Of a stretch of 64,000 bases of DNA, positions 34,568 to 45,419 are shown piece after piece. Source of the DNA: Rhizodiscina lignyota (Eukaryota; Ascomycota; Dothideomycetes; Aulographales; Rhizodiscinaceae); contig ML978131.1 in assembly GCA_010015805.1 (NCBI GenBank), positions 992,001-1,056,000 on the forward strand. The letters are read 5' to 3'. A program made the position numbers and the translations under genes. Positions within the stretch are counted from its first letter, which is position 1. Every line of letters starts with the position of its first letter. The notes below the pieces were generated by a model. It saw only the letters and a program-made list of their open reading frames with translations. It was not told the DNA's origin and ran no database searches.

Positions 34568-36386
34568 TCAAGCTGCGTCCTGTGAATTCGTTTCCTTCTG
34601 CCTCTCCTCCCCCAAATGCTTCAACATGAAACTCCTCTTAAAATAAGTATTCGGATGCAGAATCGTATCTAGCTCGCTGGCGCTCCATAATCCTTCATCC
34701 TTAACCTTCTTGATCTCTTTTTTGTGCGTAAAGTCGAACACCCGATTGCACGCGATGTGATACCGCTGCTTGCCCACATCTTCCCTTACACCCTTTAGTA
34801 CTTCCCTATCACTAATCCCCGTATTCTGTAACAGCGCAACAAGATTGTCCGGACTGAACGTCCTATACGGGCATCCGTGATTCTGCCCTGTCCCCGGTAA
34901 CGCCTCCGTCAACAGCTTCTGGCACGAGTACGGTGTATAGCCTCTCCCACGCCTATTTGCATCGCCGCCGACGTCGCCGTATGAGTGCCGCACATTATAT
35001 CTATACTCCTTATCGAACTTCTCGTCTGTCATGTTGCGGAATGACCGGCGCCAGAAGAGCAGCGCGTCTTCGAGCGAGAGGCCGAGACCTTTGAGGAAGA
35101 GGCCGTATTGCAGACGGCCGAAGTGCTTGAGGTGCGCGTTCGCGCGGAGCGTGCTGTGCAGGTGCGACATGCAGAGCGGGAAGTGTTGCGAGAGGGCGTC
35201 GATGTTGGAGGCGTTGGGGTGCAGATTGCCCGGGAGGGCGTCGGAGGTGGAGTAAGAGATGTCGGGGGCTGTGAAGGATTTGGAGAGGTGATGAAGGATA
35301 GGGCTGAGTCGGTCGTCTTCATCTAGACGGGGGAGTGCGCGCGCAGTCCACTGTTTTGTGCTGTCAGTTGTAGCCCAATCAATTGGTGGTTCTCTCGCCA
35401 TAGACAAACCTCCAGGTTTTGATCGAGTCTGCGTGTGAACTCTGCAACCACCAGGGTCATCTGCTCCCTCTGCGGTACATATGCCATCCCCCTCTTCAAC
35501 AGAACTCTCCTCTGCTCCACAAGCTCTGGTACCTTCTCCCATTCCACCTTAAACCATCCCTCCTCTTCGCCCCACTTGCCCAACCCTGACGCAGCGGTAA
35601 GTTCGCTTCCCAACTCCTTCCTTTCCGCATCGCTGACCTTCTCCCAGTCGAAGTTCAGGCTATCGATAAACGCAGCACGTTCTCTGCTATCGTCGTCTTT
35701 GAATCTCAATCGGAAGAGCATCGTCTCGAGCCTGGAGAAGCGGCGCCGTAAATCTTCCGTTGAGGAGAAAGCTAGTCGCAAGATGAAGTGGGAGTAGTGA
35801 TCGCGTTTCCGCTCATCATCCAAAGTCGAACTCCTTGAAGAATTCGAGCGTAACGGCATATATTTATCCAGAATAGATGCCATGTAAGACGCCGTTTCTT
35901 CTGGCGTGCGGTTGCGAAAGGTGCATGCTTCGAGCTCGCCAAGAACTGGATAATTATCAATATTCTTTATCTATCTAGATATCTAGAAGATATCTAGAAC
36001 CGAATTAGGATTTCAAACTACACACCTTTTAACCTGTTTATCGCCCATTCTTCAAACTCCTCCAAGGTGATCTCTGCGGTCGGGGGAATAGCATAGAAGT
36101 TAAGACGGTGCTTGTATTCCTGGAGTTCAAAGTTTGCCTGTGCGAATTGTCGCTTTTTGTAGTCGATGTTATTGCGCCTTTTGGGGTCGACGCGATTGAA
36201 TTCTTGTCGAAGCATGTCGGGCGCGGCTGTAGAATCTACAAGGTAGCGCGTAAGCTGTTGATTCAGAGTGCCACTTTGGAGTTTGGGAGGACGCGTTGAT
36301 GACGCGCGGGGAAACGCGCTTCTGGTGTTCGACGCGTTTTCCGAGAATGGGCCGGCATCGGGGGCTATTGAATACATTACCCGCAT
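34568..36386 (-). CDS. PRI2: DNA primase large subunit (p58)
   Basis: Non-catalytic subunit of the primase-polymerase alpha complex that makes RNA primers for replication; nuclear. Exons 36386-36026, 35945-35410 and 35350-34568; 559 aa, introns 80 and 59 nt. The N-terminal half has ANFELQEYKHRLNFYAIPP and the p58 helical domain (FILRLAFSSTEDLRRRF). The C-terminal iron-sulphur domain carries the four expected cysteines in context: PLCMSHLH, YTPYSCQKLL, NHGCPYRTF and IACNRVFDF, plus KHFGRLQYGLFLKGLGLSLE and the FWRRSF loop. Removal of intron 2 joins RRLDQNLE to WTARALPRL. Intron 1 contains an imperfect TATCTAGA palindromic repeat. A second in-frame ATG lies three codons downstream of the chosen start. 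Confidence 0.95.
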
Positions 36387-36714
36387 TTGATATTTTCTAA
36401 ATTAATGCCCTTCCAGCTCGAGCATGTCCATAAATCTACACTGCTGTAAAATTGACACCAGAATCGTATCAAGCAACCTACTCCGTATGAACTTTGGAGC
36501 CTGGGGTCAAACACCATAATGCATTGGACTCTCTTCGCAGGATTGCTAAAACGCAAAGAATACAAAGCGCAAGACTCTTCACCATGTCAACCCCCCAGAG
36601 TATACATTCTCCTAATGGATCGTACCCTTTCATTGCCTCATGGTCTAATCAAGCAAGTCTATCTCTTAAACGATTCAGAAAAGGGTCGTAGAAACCCTTC
36701 CCCACTCCAAACTT
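36387..36714. other. Short intergenic
   Basis: 328 bases between the PRI2 start and the phosphatase stop, both on the minus strand. Nothing seen beyond promoter and 3' flank. Confidence 0.4.
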
Positions 36715-37911
36715 TTAACCCAGCAGATCCCCGAGCTTATCTATATACGCCGTCGGCACAACCTCCGCACCTTCTGCCAAAAAGTGCTCCTTCGCCGACA
36801 CACCGGTGAGCACCGCCAAAGTGCCGCCCAGCTTTCCCTCGATGCCAAACCGGATGTCCGTATCCAACCTATCGCCCACCATACACGTCTTGCTGCGATC
36901 GAACTTGAACTTCCCCTCAATCGCGTCCATCATCGCCTGGCTCGGCTTCCCCAGCGCAAGCGGGTCCTTCCCAAACGCCTTCGCGACACCTGCACCGACC
37001 GATCCAGCCCCTGGGAACAAGGAATGTGCCTGCGGTAGTGTGGAATCGATATTCGTCGCCAGATAAAGCGCGCCCTTCCTCAGATACGCAAACGCCAAGC
37101 TCATCTTAAGATAATTGATGTGGAAATCCAGCCCTGCGAGCACGACACCGACGTTCGGATCGAGCGCCGACCCATCTCCGATGTGCTCAAAGTCGGAGGG
37201 GTCGATGTCGCGCCGCAGCGCAGGGTCTGTGCCGCCGATGTAGGGGATGTTCTCGGCTTGAAGTTCTTGCTCGATGCCCGTCTCGCCGAGCACGAAGACT
37301 TTGTTCTTGGGGGGTTGGAGTTTGAGGATGCGGGAGATGTAGACGGCGGCGCTATAGGAGGAGCCGAAGACTTCTTCCTGGTACGATGTGAGATTCTACG
37401 GTTGTGGGAGAATGTGGGAAGGCTGTAGACGTACGGCGCTGGCAGTGATGCCCTTGCTGTCAAACTTCTTCTTGTAGTCTGCTCGCGACTTGGTGCTATT
37501 GTTCGTGACGAAGACGAGTTGTTTGCCTGCCATTGAAAGGTCAGATGGATGTGGATGGCCAATCCGCGTCATAAGGGACATACCCTTCGCTCTTAGCATC
37601 TCTATCGTCTCCGCCGTTCCGGGAAATAGATATTCTCCGGACCATAGAACGCCTGTCCTTCTCATAAGTTCAGCAGCATCTTCAACTTAGGATGACATAT
37701 AGAAGTGGGCGGCGCGGGGCCACGCGACTTCCCAGGAAGGGATATAGCAGATGCTCGTACCGTCGCAGTCGAAGAGAAAGACCTGGGCATAAAACTGTCA
37801 GCTGGCAATGGAATATATGGCTGGAGTCGGTGGTGTGAGACTCACATCGAACTTGTCTATGAACGCATCAATGGCGGCTTTGTCGCCAGTCAGGTATTGC
37901 GGTTTCGACAT
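36715..37911 (-). CDS. PHO13: PHO13-like HAD phosphatase (4-nitrophenylphosphatase / phosphoglycolate phosphatase)
   Basis: Cytosolic HAD-superfamily hydrolase; family members repair toxic side products of glycolysis such as 2-phosphoglycolate. Five exons: 37911-37846, 37782-37761, 37652-37584, 37526-37435, 37377-36715; 303 aa. The second exon is only 22 nt and encodes VFLFDCD plus one base, so the nucleophile motif DCDGVLW is split over exons 2 and 3. Motif II is FVTNNSTKS, and motif III is [11 protein letters not shown] with the Mg-binding acidic residues. The cap region has [11 protein letters not shown] and [11 protein letters not shown] as in PGP/PHO13. The 57-nt intron at 37527-37583 is frame-neutral and stop-free; splicing it gives [14 protein letters not shown] gene-finder that misses the microexon would lose the catalytic Asp. 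Confidence 0.93.
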
Positions 37912-38397
37912 GGTGCAGAATCCTGTGGGCACGCAGAATCTGCGTCTGGGGAGAACAACAGGGCGATAGAGTGTGGAAAATACCCTTCTCATGCAATTGG
38001 CACAACTCGTTGTTGTCAAACCCAAAAATGTTGAGTCAGTTCGGCGCGGGATGTGCGGCTCCGGAGAGTTCAGGCACGATCGGGAGATGACGTGCAGACG
38101 TATCGAATAACGCTGTGGAGAATTGAGGTTCAACTACTCAGTACTTCAATTTATATTGCAAACTTTCCTGATGATGACGAATTTATGTTTGGATCCAAAG
38201 ATAGGTACCATGATGACTGGCGCTTAGGAGACGCAGATGACGTCTCCAAAGACGCGTTATGTACGACCAGGCACTGCTCAATTCTTGTGAGCTTCTCACT
38301 GATGCATTGCGCGTGGCACCGATAATGCCTATGATAACGAATTGCCTCCTCCAACCATCCGATAATGCGTCGCTCATAGCATCGGCTTCTCATCTAG
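37912..38397. other. Intergenic
   Basis: 486 bases, PHO13-like promoter and 3' flank of the aminopeptidase. Short overlapping frames only; nothing supported. Confidence 0.4.
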
Positions 38398-40147
38398 TCA
38401 ATCGATCAGAATCTTCTTCTCCAGCTCCTCATAGTGCTCGAAGAAACTCTCAAACAAATTGATCGCATGCTCAAAATCATGCGCTCCACATGTCTCCCGA
38501 ATACTATGCATGCTCAATTGCGGATTTCCCAGATCCAATGTCCTCGCGCCCAGAGCAGCAGACAGCATCGGCCCAATGGTGCTTCCGCAAGGAGAGTCGT
38601 TCCTAACCACCAGCATCTGCAACGGTACGCCAGCCGCAGCCTTCGATGTGCTTGATGAGGATTTCTTGGCACGCTTTGCGACCTCTTGTAGCAGAACGAT
38701 ACCCGGAGAGTTTGTCGCATACCTTACATTTGCGTTGATTTTCAGAACAGTGCCGGCGTTCATCTCTGGGCGGTGGGAGGATTCGTATTTCGCGGGGTAG
38801 TTGGGGTGCACAGAGTGCGCCATGTCTGCGGAGATGAGGAATGATGTTATGAGGGTCTGTTCGTAGGTGGTGGCGACGTCAAGGTCCTTGACGATCTTAT
38901 CGAAGGACTGGTCGGAGCTGGTTGATGCTGAGTCGCCGTTCCCTGGAAGGACGGAGAGTCGGCGGACAACAGCTGGGAGGAGATTTGAATCAGCTCCTTG
39001 TGCGCTGCGACTGCCTATCTCCTCATGGTCGAACAGAGCGATCAATCTGATGCACGATTCGTTCTCTAGCGCAGAGGGCTCCTTCAGTGATTCGATGAGA
39101 CCCATTGTCGCACAATAGCTCATGCCTATATTATCAAGCCTCGCGCTGAAGATGAGTTCGTCGTTGAGACCACCGATAGCAGCTTTTTGCGTGTCGTAGA
39201 GGACCATTTCGAAATCCAAGACATCGTCGGCATCTACTCCGGCCTCCTTTGCGATGATCTCAACGATGTATGGGTGATGTCGCTCTTTCAGTGCCTTGAT
39301 AGGCTCAAAGCTCTTTTCTGAACTATCCTCAGATTTCTTAGCCGAGTCCGGCTCGTTCGCAGTCTTTCCCTGCCTATTGAGTTCTGCTGCAGCCAGACCT
39401 GCAATTGGGAACAACTGAGTCTCCTTATTGAAGGCAAAGTCATCCTGCCGGTTCAAATGTATTGCCAATGTTGGAATCCTCAAAATTGGCTTCTCCACCT
39501 TGACCAACTTCTGTGTGATTGTGCCGTCTTTCCCTTTGACCAAAGCCCTTCCAGCAATGCCCAAGTCCCTATCGAACCATGTATGCCACAGTCCTCCGCC
39601 ATAGGTCTCCACACCAACTTGTAGATATCCATCACTCTGTCTCTTCGATATGGGCTTTATCCGTAGGCATGGAGAGTCTGTGTGGGCGCCAATCATGGAA
39701 ATACCGTTACCCGGTCTCCATTTCTTTCCAATTGCGAAGGCGATGATAGAGGATCCATTTCGTGTGAGATAGTACTTTCCGCCGGGTTGAAGTGCCGATG
39801 ACCAGGAATCACGTTCCTATGGAGACGTCGGTAAGTTACGTGGTTCATCATGTAGACTATCCCTCAAGTTCTTAGAAACATCTGTGGTTCTGTGGACAGG
39901 GTCCATTCCGTCCAATTATCCGTCCCAAACGGCCCAAAGGACAATTGTCGAATAAGCAGCACGTACCTTGATCGACTTGAACCCAGCCTGGTCTAATCGA
40001 GACTTTGCTGATTGGACTGCGTGGAATGCTATACTTGCAACGTTAGTCTCACGCTGCGTCTGAAGGAAATGCCCACATACGTGTGGGCGATGCGTTCACG
40101 AAGGATAAGAAGCCTTCTGCAGCTGCAAGTGAGGGCTTAGAAGACAT
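38398..40147 (-). CDS. APE4: Aspartyl aminopeptidase (M18 family)
   Basis: Zinc metallopeptidase that removes N-terminal acidic residues; the yeast relative Ape4/Yhr113w is cytosolic and vacuole-targeted. Exons 40147-40081, 40028-39967 and 39816-38398; 515 aa. The intron before the last exon is 150 nt, longer than its neighbours. The N-terminus FLSFVNASPTPFHAVQSAKS is the standard M18 opening. Metal and active-site segments: GAHTDSPCLRIKP (His and Asp ligands), RLDNIGMSY, ALFDHEEIGS (catalytic Glu-Glu) and SADMAHSVHPNYP, then VRNDSPCGSTIGPM near the C-terminus. All appear intact. An acidic Ser/Lys insertion (KKSEDSSEKS) lies in the middle domain. Divergent from CDH1 over 964 bp. Confidence 0.95.
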
Positions 40148-41111
40148 GATGGGCGAACACGTTGTCAAGTGTAGTGCCAATCGAGGAGGCTATGGTGTCT
40201 TTGCAAGTCCTATTCGCAGCTGTGAGGTCGGAGAAAGTGTTTGAGAAGATGGAGAATTGCAGGGCGGCGGTGATGGGTGCTTGGTGGAGCAGCTCGCTCG
40301 GTACTCGGCCTGCAGGCACGCCAGGCGTTAGGGTACCAGAGACGTGCAAAAGCCGCAAAGCCAACGGTCGGCTTAGGGCTCGCCCGAATGATTGGCTGCC
40401 GCTGCTCCTCCACGCCCAAGAACACGCGCTCCCCGACATCAAAACATCGCGCACGCTGCGTGAATTGGAGCAAGCAACACACCGGCGCTGCACTCTCCAT
40501 CTCTTCTTCATTCTCTCACCTCATTCCCAACACCAGCCTTCCGCCTTGCACCTCGCCACGCACCGTCCGTGAAGGTGCTCAATTCACCTCGGTGCCTGTC
40601 AGCCAATTTGGTTGCCGTGGATCTTTTTAGCGGCGCCACTTGAGGCTCTGGGCGTGCGGCCGAGCTTTGACACCGGGGTAAATCGACAACTTCGATTGCA
40701 TTCCAACCACCACAGACCCTCCGCGGAGCCAGCGCCAACGACAACCTCCACTCGCTCCATCGCATCCTCGAAATCACCTCACTCTGCTCTCGTCGCGAGC
40801 GCACGCCAAACCCCGCAAGCGCATCACCCGCACAAGCTCGAGCAGCCACCACTTCACACGTCGATCCCAAGGGGTGCTGCAACGTCGTGCAACGTTTATT
40901 ACCGTCATCAAACAGAGCAACAACCTTACTTGGTCTATCAAGGATTGCGCGCGTATACTCTCATGCGCTGAATTGAAAGATTAAGACAGGCTGCTTGCGC
41001 GGGCTCCTCGCATCGAGTTGACCTTGCGCAAGCTCTTCGCTTCACTCGCTCCTCACAACCTACACAATTCACTCCACACTTCACTCAACATCCGACGCAC
41101 ACACAGCGACC
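40148..41111. promoter_or_regulatory. Bidirectional promoter between aminopeptidase and CDH1
   Basis: 964 bases between divergent ATGs. The last 150 bases before CDH1 are C/A-rich, typical leader. No gene supported; open frames on the two strands here mirror each other and lack family features. Confidence 0.45.
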
Positions 41112-43136
41112 ATGGCTGAAGAGGGTGACTCAGCTCTCAGAGTCACAACCTCGAACTCTGGAAATGTTGCAAACGACGTTCACACTCCTACTTTGCTCTC
41201 ACCCCCCGATTCCAAGACTCCTCCAACAATCACAACCTCAAACAAGCGACACTCCGACACCATGGCAAACGCAGGCAGAGACGGAAGCTCAGAACCAGTG
41301 GATGCGCAAGCTTTATCGAAGGCGCTCGAAAAGTTTGAGCAAGCAGGCAGACAAAGAGAGCGCACTCCAGGCGCAAGTCCAAGCAGGAAGCGCCAGAGGA
41401 TATATGGTGACAGGTGAGTCCTCTTGCGCCCGCGCGAAACGTGCGACGTTCAAAAAGCAAGATTAGTCGCTGATATATATTTCACAGATTCATTCCAAAT
41501 CGGTCTGGACAAGACCTCCAATCCTCATACAGCTTACTGCATGAGGATGGTTCACCATCTACTCCTTCGCGATCAAGACAGCGAGCAGCGCATAGTGAGC
41601 TCAACTTCCAGAGGAGTAAGCCAACCCTTTCCTTCCTATGCGCGTCACATGCTGACCATTCTCAATCACAGCGGAGGAAGCCAACCGGATGTACTCCTCG
41701 CTTCTGCGTTCAGAGATGTTCGAATCGACGATTCCACAGAGCATTCAAGCATCTCCTCTACGCCATGGCACAACCTACCATGACCCTACGCACTCACAAA
41801 CTCCTCCAGCAAATCCGTCGTCGATGCCGGCTCCTGCTATGACACCATCCACTCCGCACAAAAACCTGTTCAGCTACACCTCTCCCCACCAAGCTTACAG
41901 TTCTGGACACGGAACACCGTCAAGAACGCCACAGAGCAGACATGGACCTAACCTCAACGTGGATTCGGAGCTCTACAGCCTGTCCCCGATCAAGTTCGGC
42001 AGCCAGAAGATGCTACTGAGCCCTCGAAAGACCCCAAGAGTTGTGAGCAAAGTACCTTACAAAGTCTTAGATGCTCCCGATTTGGCAGACGACTTCTACC
42101 TCAATCTGGTAGATTGGGGCAGTCAGAACATCTTGGGAGTCGGCCTGGGACAATGTGTTTATATGTGGAACTCGTCTTCAGGCCGCGTGACGAAGCTTTG
42201 CGAACTGCCAGATGACACAGTCACTAGTGTCAACTGGATTCAACGGGTATGTACCGAACTTTCCAGAATAAAATGCCTCAATCCTACTAACACTAGCCTG
42301 ATGAACAGGGATCACACATCGCTATTGGCACCCACAAGGGCTACGTGCAGATTTGGGATGCAAACGTACAGCGGCGGCTAAGAACAATGACCGGCCACAC
42401 TGGAAGGGTTGGTGCGTTAGCGTGGAACGAGCACATCCTCACGTCGGGATCGCGAGATCGCCTCATCTACCATCGCGACGTCCGACAGCCGGACCAGTGG
42501 CTGCAAAAGCTGGTGGGCCACAAGCAAGAAGTCTGCGGCCTGAAGTGGAACTCCGATGACGGACAATTGGCGTCTGGCGGAAACGACAACAAGCTTATGG
42601 TCTGGGATAAACTCAACGCCGAGCCAACGTACAAGTGGAGCGAGCATTCAGCAGCTGTCAAAGCCATCGCTTGGAGTCCACACCAGAGGGGTCTCTTGGC
42701 GAGCGGAGGTGGTACGGCAGATCGATCGATCAAATTTTGGAACACACTCATTAGTTCCAACGGCCCAACATCTGCCGCCGCAGTCGCAGCAATGGCGTCT
42801 TCGCCAACAGCGGCAGCCACGCCGGCGAATCTCCTCTCTAGCCTCGACACTGGCTCACAGGTCTGCAACTTGGCATGGAGCCGGAACAGCAACGAGCTCG
42901 TCAGCACGCACGGTTACAGCCAGAACCAGATTATCATCTGGAAGTATCCAAGCATGCAGCAGGTGGTAAGCTTGACTGGACACACCTATCGTGTCCTGTA
43001 CTTGGCGATGAGCCCGGACGGCCAAGTCATCGTTACCGGGGCAGGCGATGAAACGCTGAGATTTTGGAACGCCTTCAAGAAGAGAGAGCCGAGTCGTGGT
43101 TTGGCTGAAGGCAGTTCCTGGGGTGCCATTCGCTGA
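41112..43136 (+). CDS. CDH1: APC/C activator CDH1 (Fizzy-related)
   Basis: WD40 co-activator that brings substrates to the anaphase-promoting complex in late mitosis and G1. Exons 41112-41413, 41488-41615, 41672-42246 and 42309-43136; 610 aa. The C-box is DRFIPNR (residues 100-106), split by intron 1 inside the Arg codon. KVLDAPDLADDFYLNLVDWG matches the Cdh1 branch rather than Cdc20. Seven WD repeats follow (CVYMWNSSSG, VQIWDAN, LIYHRDVR, LMVWDK, IKFWNT, IIIWKYP, LRFWNAF). An Ala/Thr-rich insertion near residues 490-510 (SAAAVAAMASSPTAAATP) sits between two blades. The C-terminus ends in Ile-Arg, the IR tail that docks on APC3. Start ATG is the first in a leader without upstream in-frame extension. 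Confidence 0.95.
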
Positions 43137-45419
43137 ATGGCGCGGAATGCAGCTGTTTGCCCGGCACAATTCACATCCCCGCATTGTGCATTTCAAGGGC
43201 TCCACGAGGGGACCACGAGGACACCACGAGGCGACCATGGAGCGATCCACTGCCAAGGCCGGAAGGATCGCGCTTCTATTCAAAGGATTTTCTCTGCAAC
43301 GGAGAAGTTGCAGTTTCGGCATGGCCCAGCATGAGTCCGGTTCAAAACTTCTGTACGATACACCGTGAGCGCCTGTTGGCTGCATTGAGTCTCTGACGAA
43401 CCGGACTGTTACTGCTTACCCTTAAATCTGCTCTAGTACTGATGATTTCACGACCCTGTCCGTCTTCTGCGAGGCGGCATTTCCTGCATGCATGGCGCTG
43501 TTAGGAGTCCTCCATACCATCAAACCCATGGGGTTCAGGGATTCTGGGAGGGACTCTGTGTGCGGTCAGCGGATCTTTGCGGGAATTTCTCTGGCTTTTG
43601 CTTGCTGGGCGGATTTGCAGCGTGGCTTAGTAACCAAATAGCGACTCGAAATGAAATTCAGACGGGCAGATGGGATGCCAGACCATCTGACGCCCGTACT
43701 GATAGTATTTTCAATATTCTTCTATTGGCGGGATGCCGCGCTTCCGTGACTATAATGCTTTGACAGACGGGTTTCTCGCCGCCTCAACAAGTCAAATAGC
43801 AGCGACCCTTACGCCTTGATTGACCGTCGTGACTGATCATAAGCGACGCTCCCTGGCTGGAGGCAGAGCGGAGAGCGAGCTGCATCAAATCGACAGGACC
43901 CCGATGCCTCCTCTCGTACACAACTTCCCTCTTACAAGCATCGGTTTTCTCGGCGTCATGGATCGTGGCGCCAATGCATGTCGCGTGTGCACCGCGTGGC
44001 AGCGCTGGGATCAAGCTTCTTCTTGGCGGCTTGCGTGCCGGCCGGCTCCTTAGGCGCACATCTTCTCTCAACCTCACCTCTCCCGCGCCTTTCCCGTCAT
44101 CCAGCTCGCCGTCAGAACCCAAAGCGGATGTCAGATGTCTCTTTCCCTTCGCAACGCTCCGCTCTCATCCTGCTTCACACCTCGCAAGGCCATTGCTGCC
44201 TCACTCGCGCTGTGGATGAGAAATTCAAAGTACATGTTGCGAGTGCGGCGGTGATGGGCTCTGTCATCCCTGGCCTTGGCCATGCTCACACGCTAGCAAT
44301 GTGCCTGTAGAGAAGGCGGGGAAAACGGCAAGGTTTGGTGTTTGATGCCATTCCTCATACATGCCATTCGTCCTTCCACACGCACTCTAGAAGATTAACT
44401 GTTCGGGGAAGCTGCAGTGCCCTACCCTCCTTCCCCCCCCCCTTCCTTCCCCATGTCTATTCGTACCCCGAATGCTGGTTCGTTTTAACCGTAATCCACT
44501 ACACTTATTTCTCATTCGCCGTCACTTGACTTCGCATTGCTCGCGGCTATCGGTCGAAGCAGCCCCAGCTTAGAGCGCACAGTCCCATCTCCTCTTCTAT
44601 GTTTCTCCTAATCGCTCTGTAACCATTAGACTTTTTCTAGAAACGTCTAGCTTCGCTCGTGTATTCCAATTTCTTCCCAATCGCTCCGGAAGTATAACGC
44701 CGTTACCCCAGTCTTTCTTGTAACTGTACAGAGCCCCAAGTACCATGGGTGCTATAGCTTTATGATTTTCTTGCCAGTCTCTCGGCGTGCGGAGATGAAC
44801 GTCACAGCTAGTGACATTTGGGAAGGTCACGAAGGTCACTACCGGTGGTCCCTTGTTTCTCAACCTTGACAAATGCCACGAGGATCCCAACATGGCAACG
44901 CGGGGATAGTTTTCTTCGTGTCGTCTACGTCGACCTCCAACGCTGCGAGCAATCCGTTGCCAGGCGCCACAAAACACCATCAAATAGGAGGGCCTACATG
45001 AAGCGCCGAATCACTCCCAGGCCTTTGGGTCCGCAAAATGAAGCCGGGATATATTGATGAAAGAAGACGTCATTCGCTCGTTGCCGTCATAGCTCGGACA
45101 TCCCGGCCGCTCATGGCTGCCCACGAGGTCTTGGACGATATCACCAAGACATTTCGCATCGCCGGACTTGCATGCCAGGTGATTGCTGCGAATTCGCTCT
45201 CAGATGTGGGGAGCAATCAAAGTGTGGGGAATATTCTCTCGTCCCGCAACTGGGCACCTTGGCTATAAATCATGTCGTCTCTCGCTGTAGGTAGCCTCCC
45301 GGCATTCCCAAGCTTCACTTTCTTCTCCTCTACGCTCCCAAGCTTCAATTGAACCAAGTCTGCCAAGTCTCGTGGCGTCTGAGCTTCATCGGCTAAGCTT
45401 CTCGTAACATTTCGGAGCA
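43137..45419. other. 2.3-kb intergenic
   Basis: Between CDH1 and the oxalate decarboxylase. Open frames up to about 128 codons on both strands (for example 44983-44597 minus) show no family features. A homopolymer-rich C tract occurs near 44430-44452. No mobile element or RNA recognised. Confidence 0.4.
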
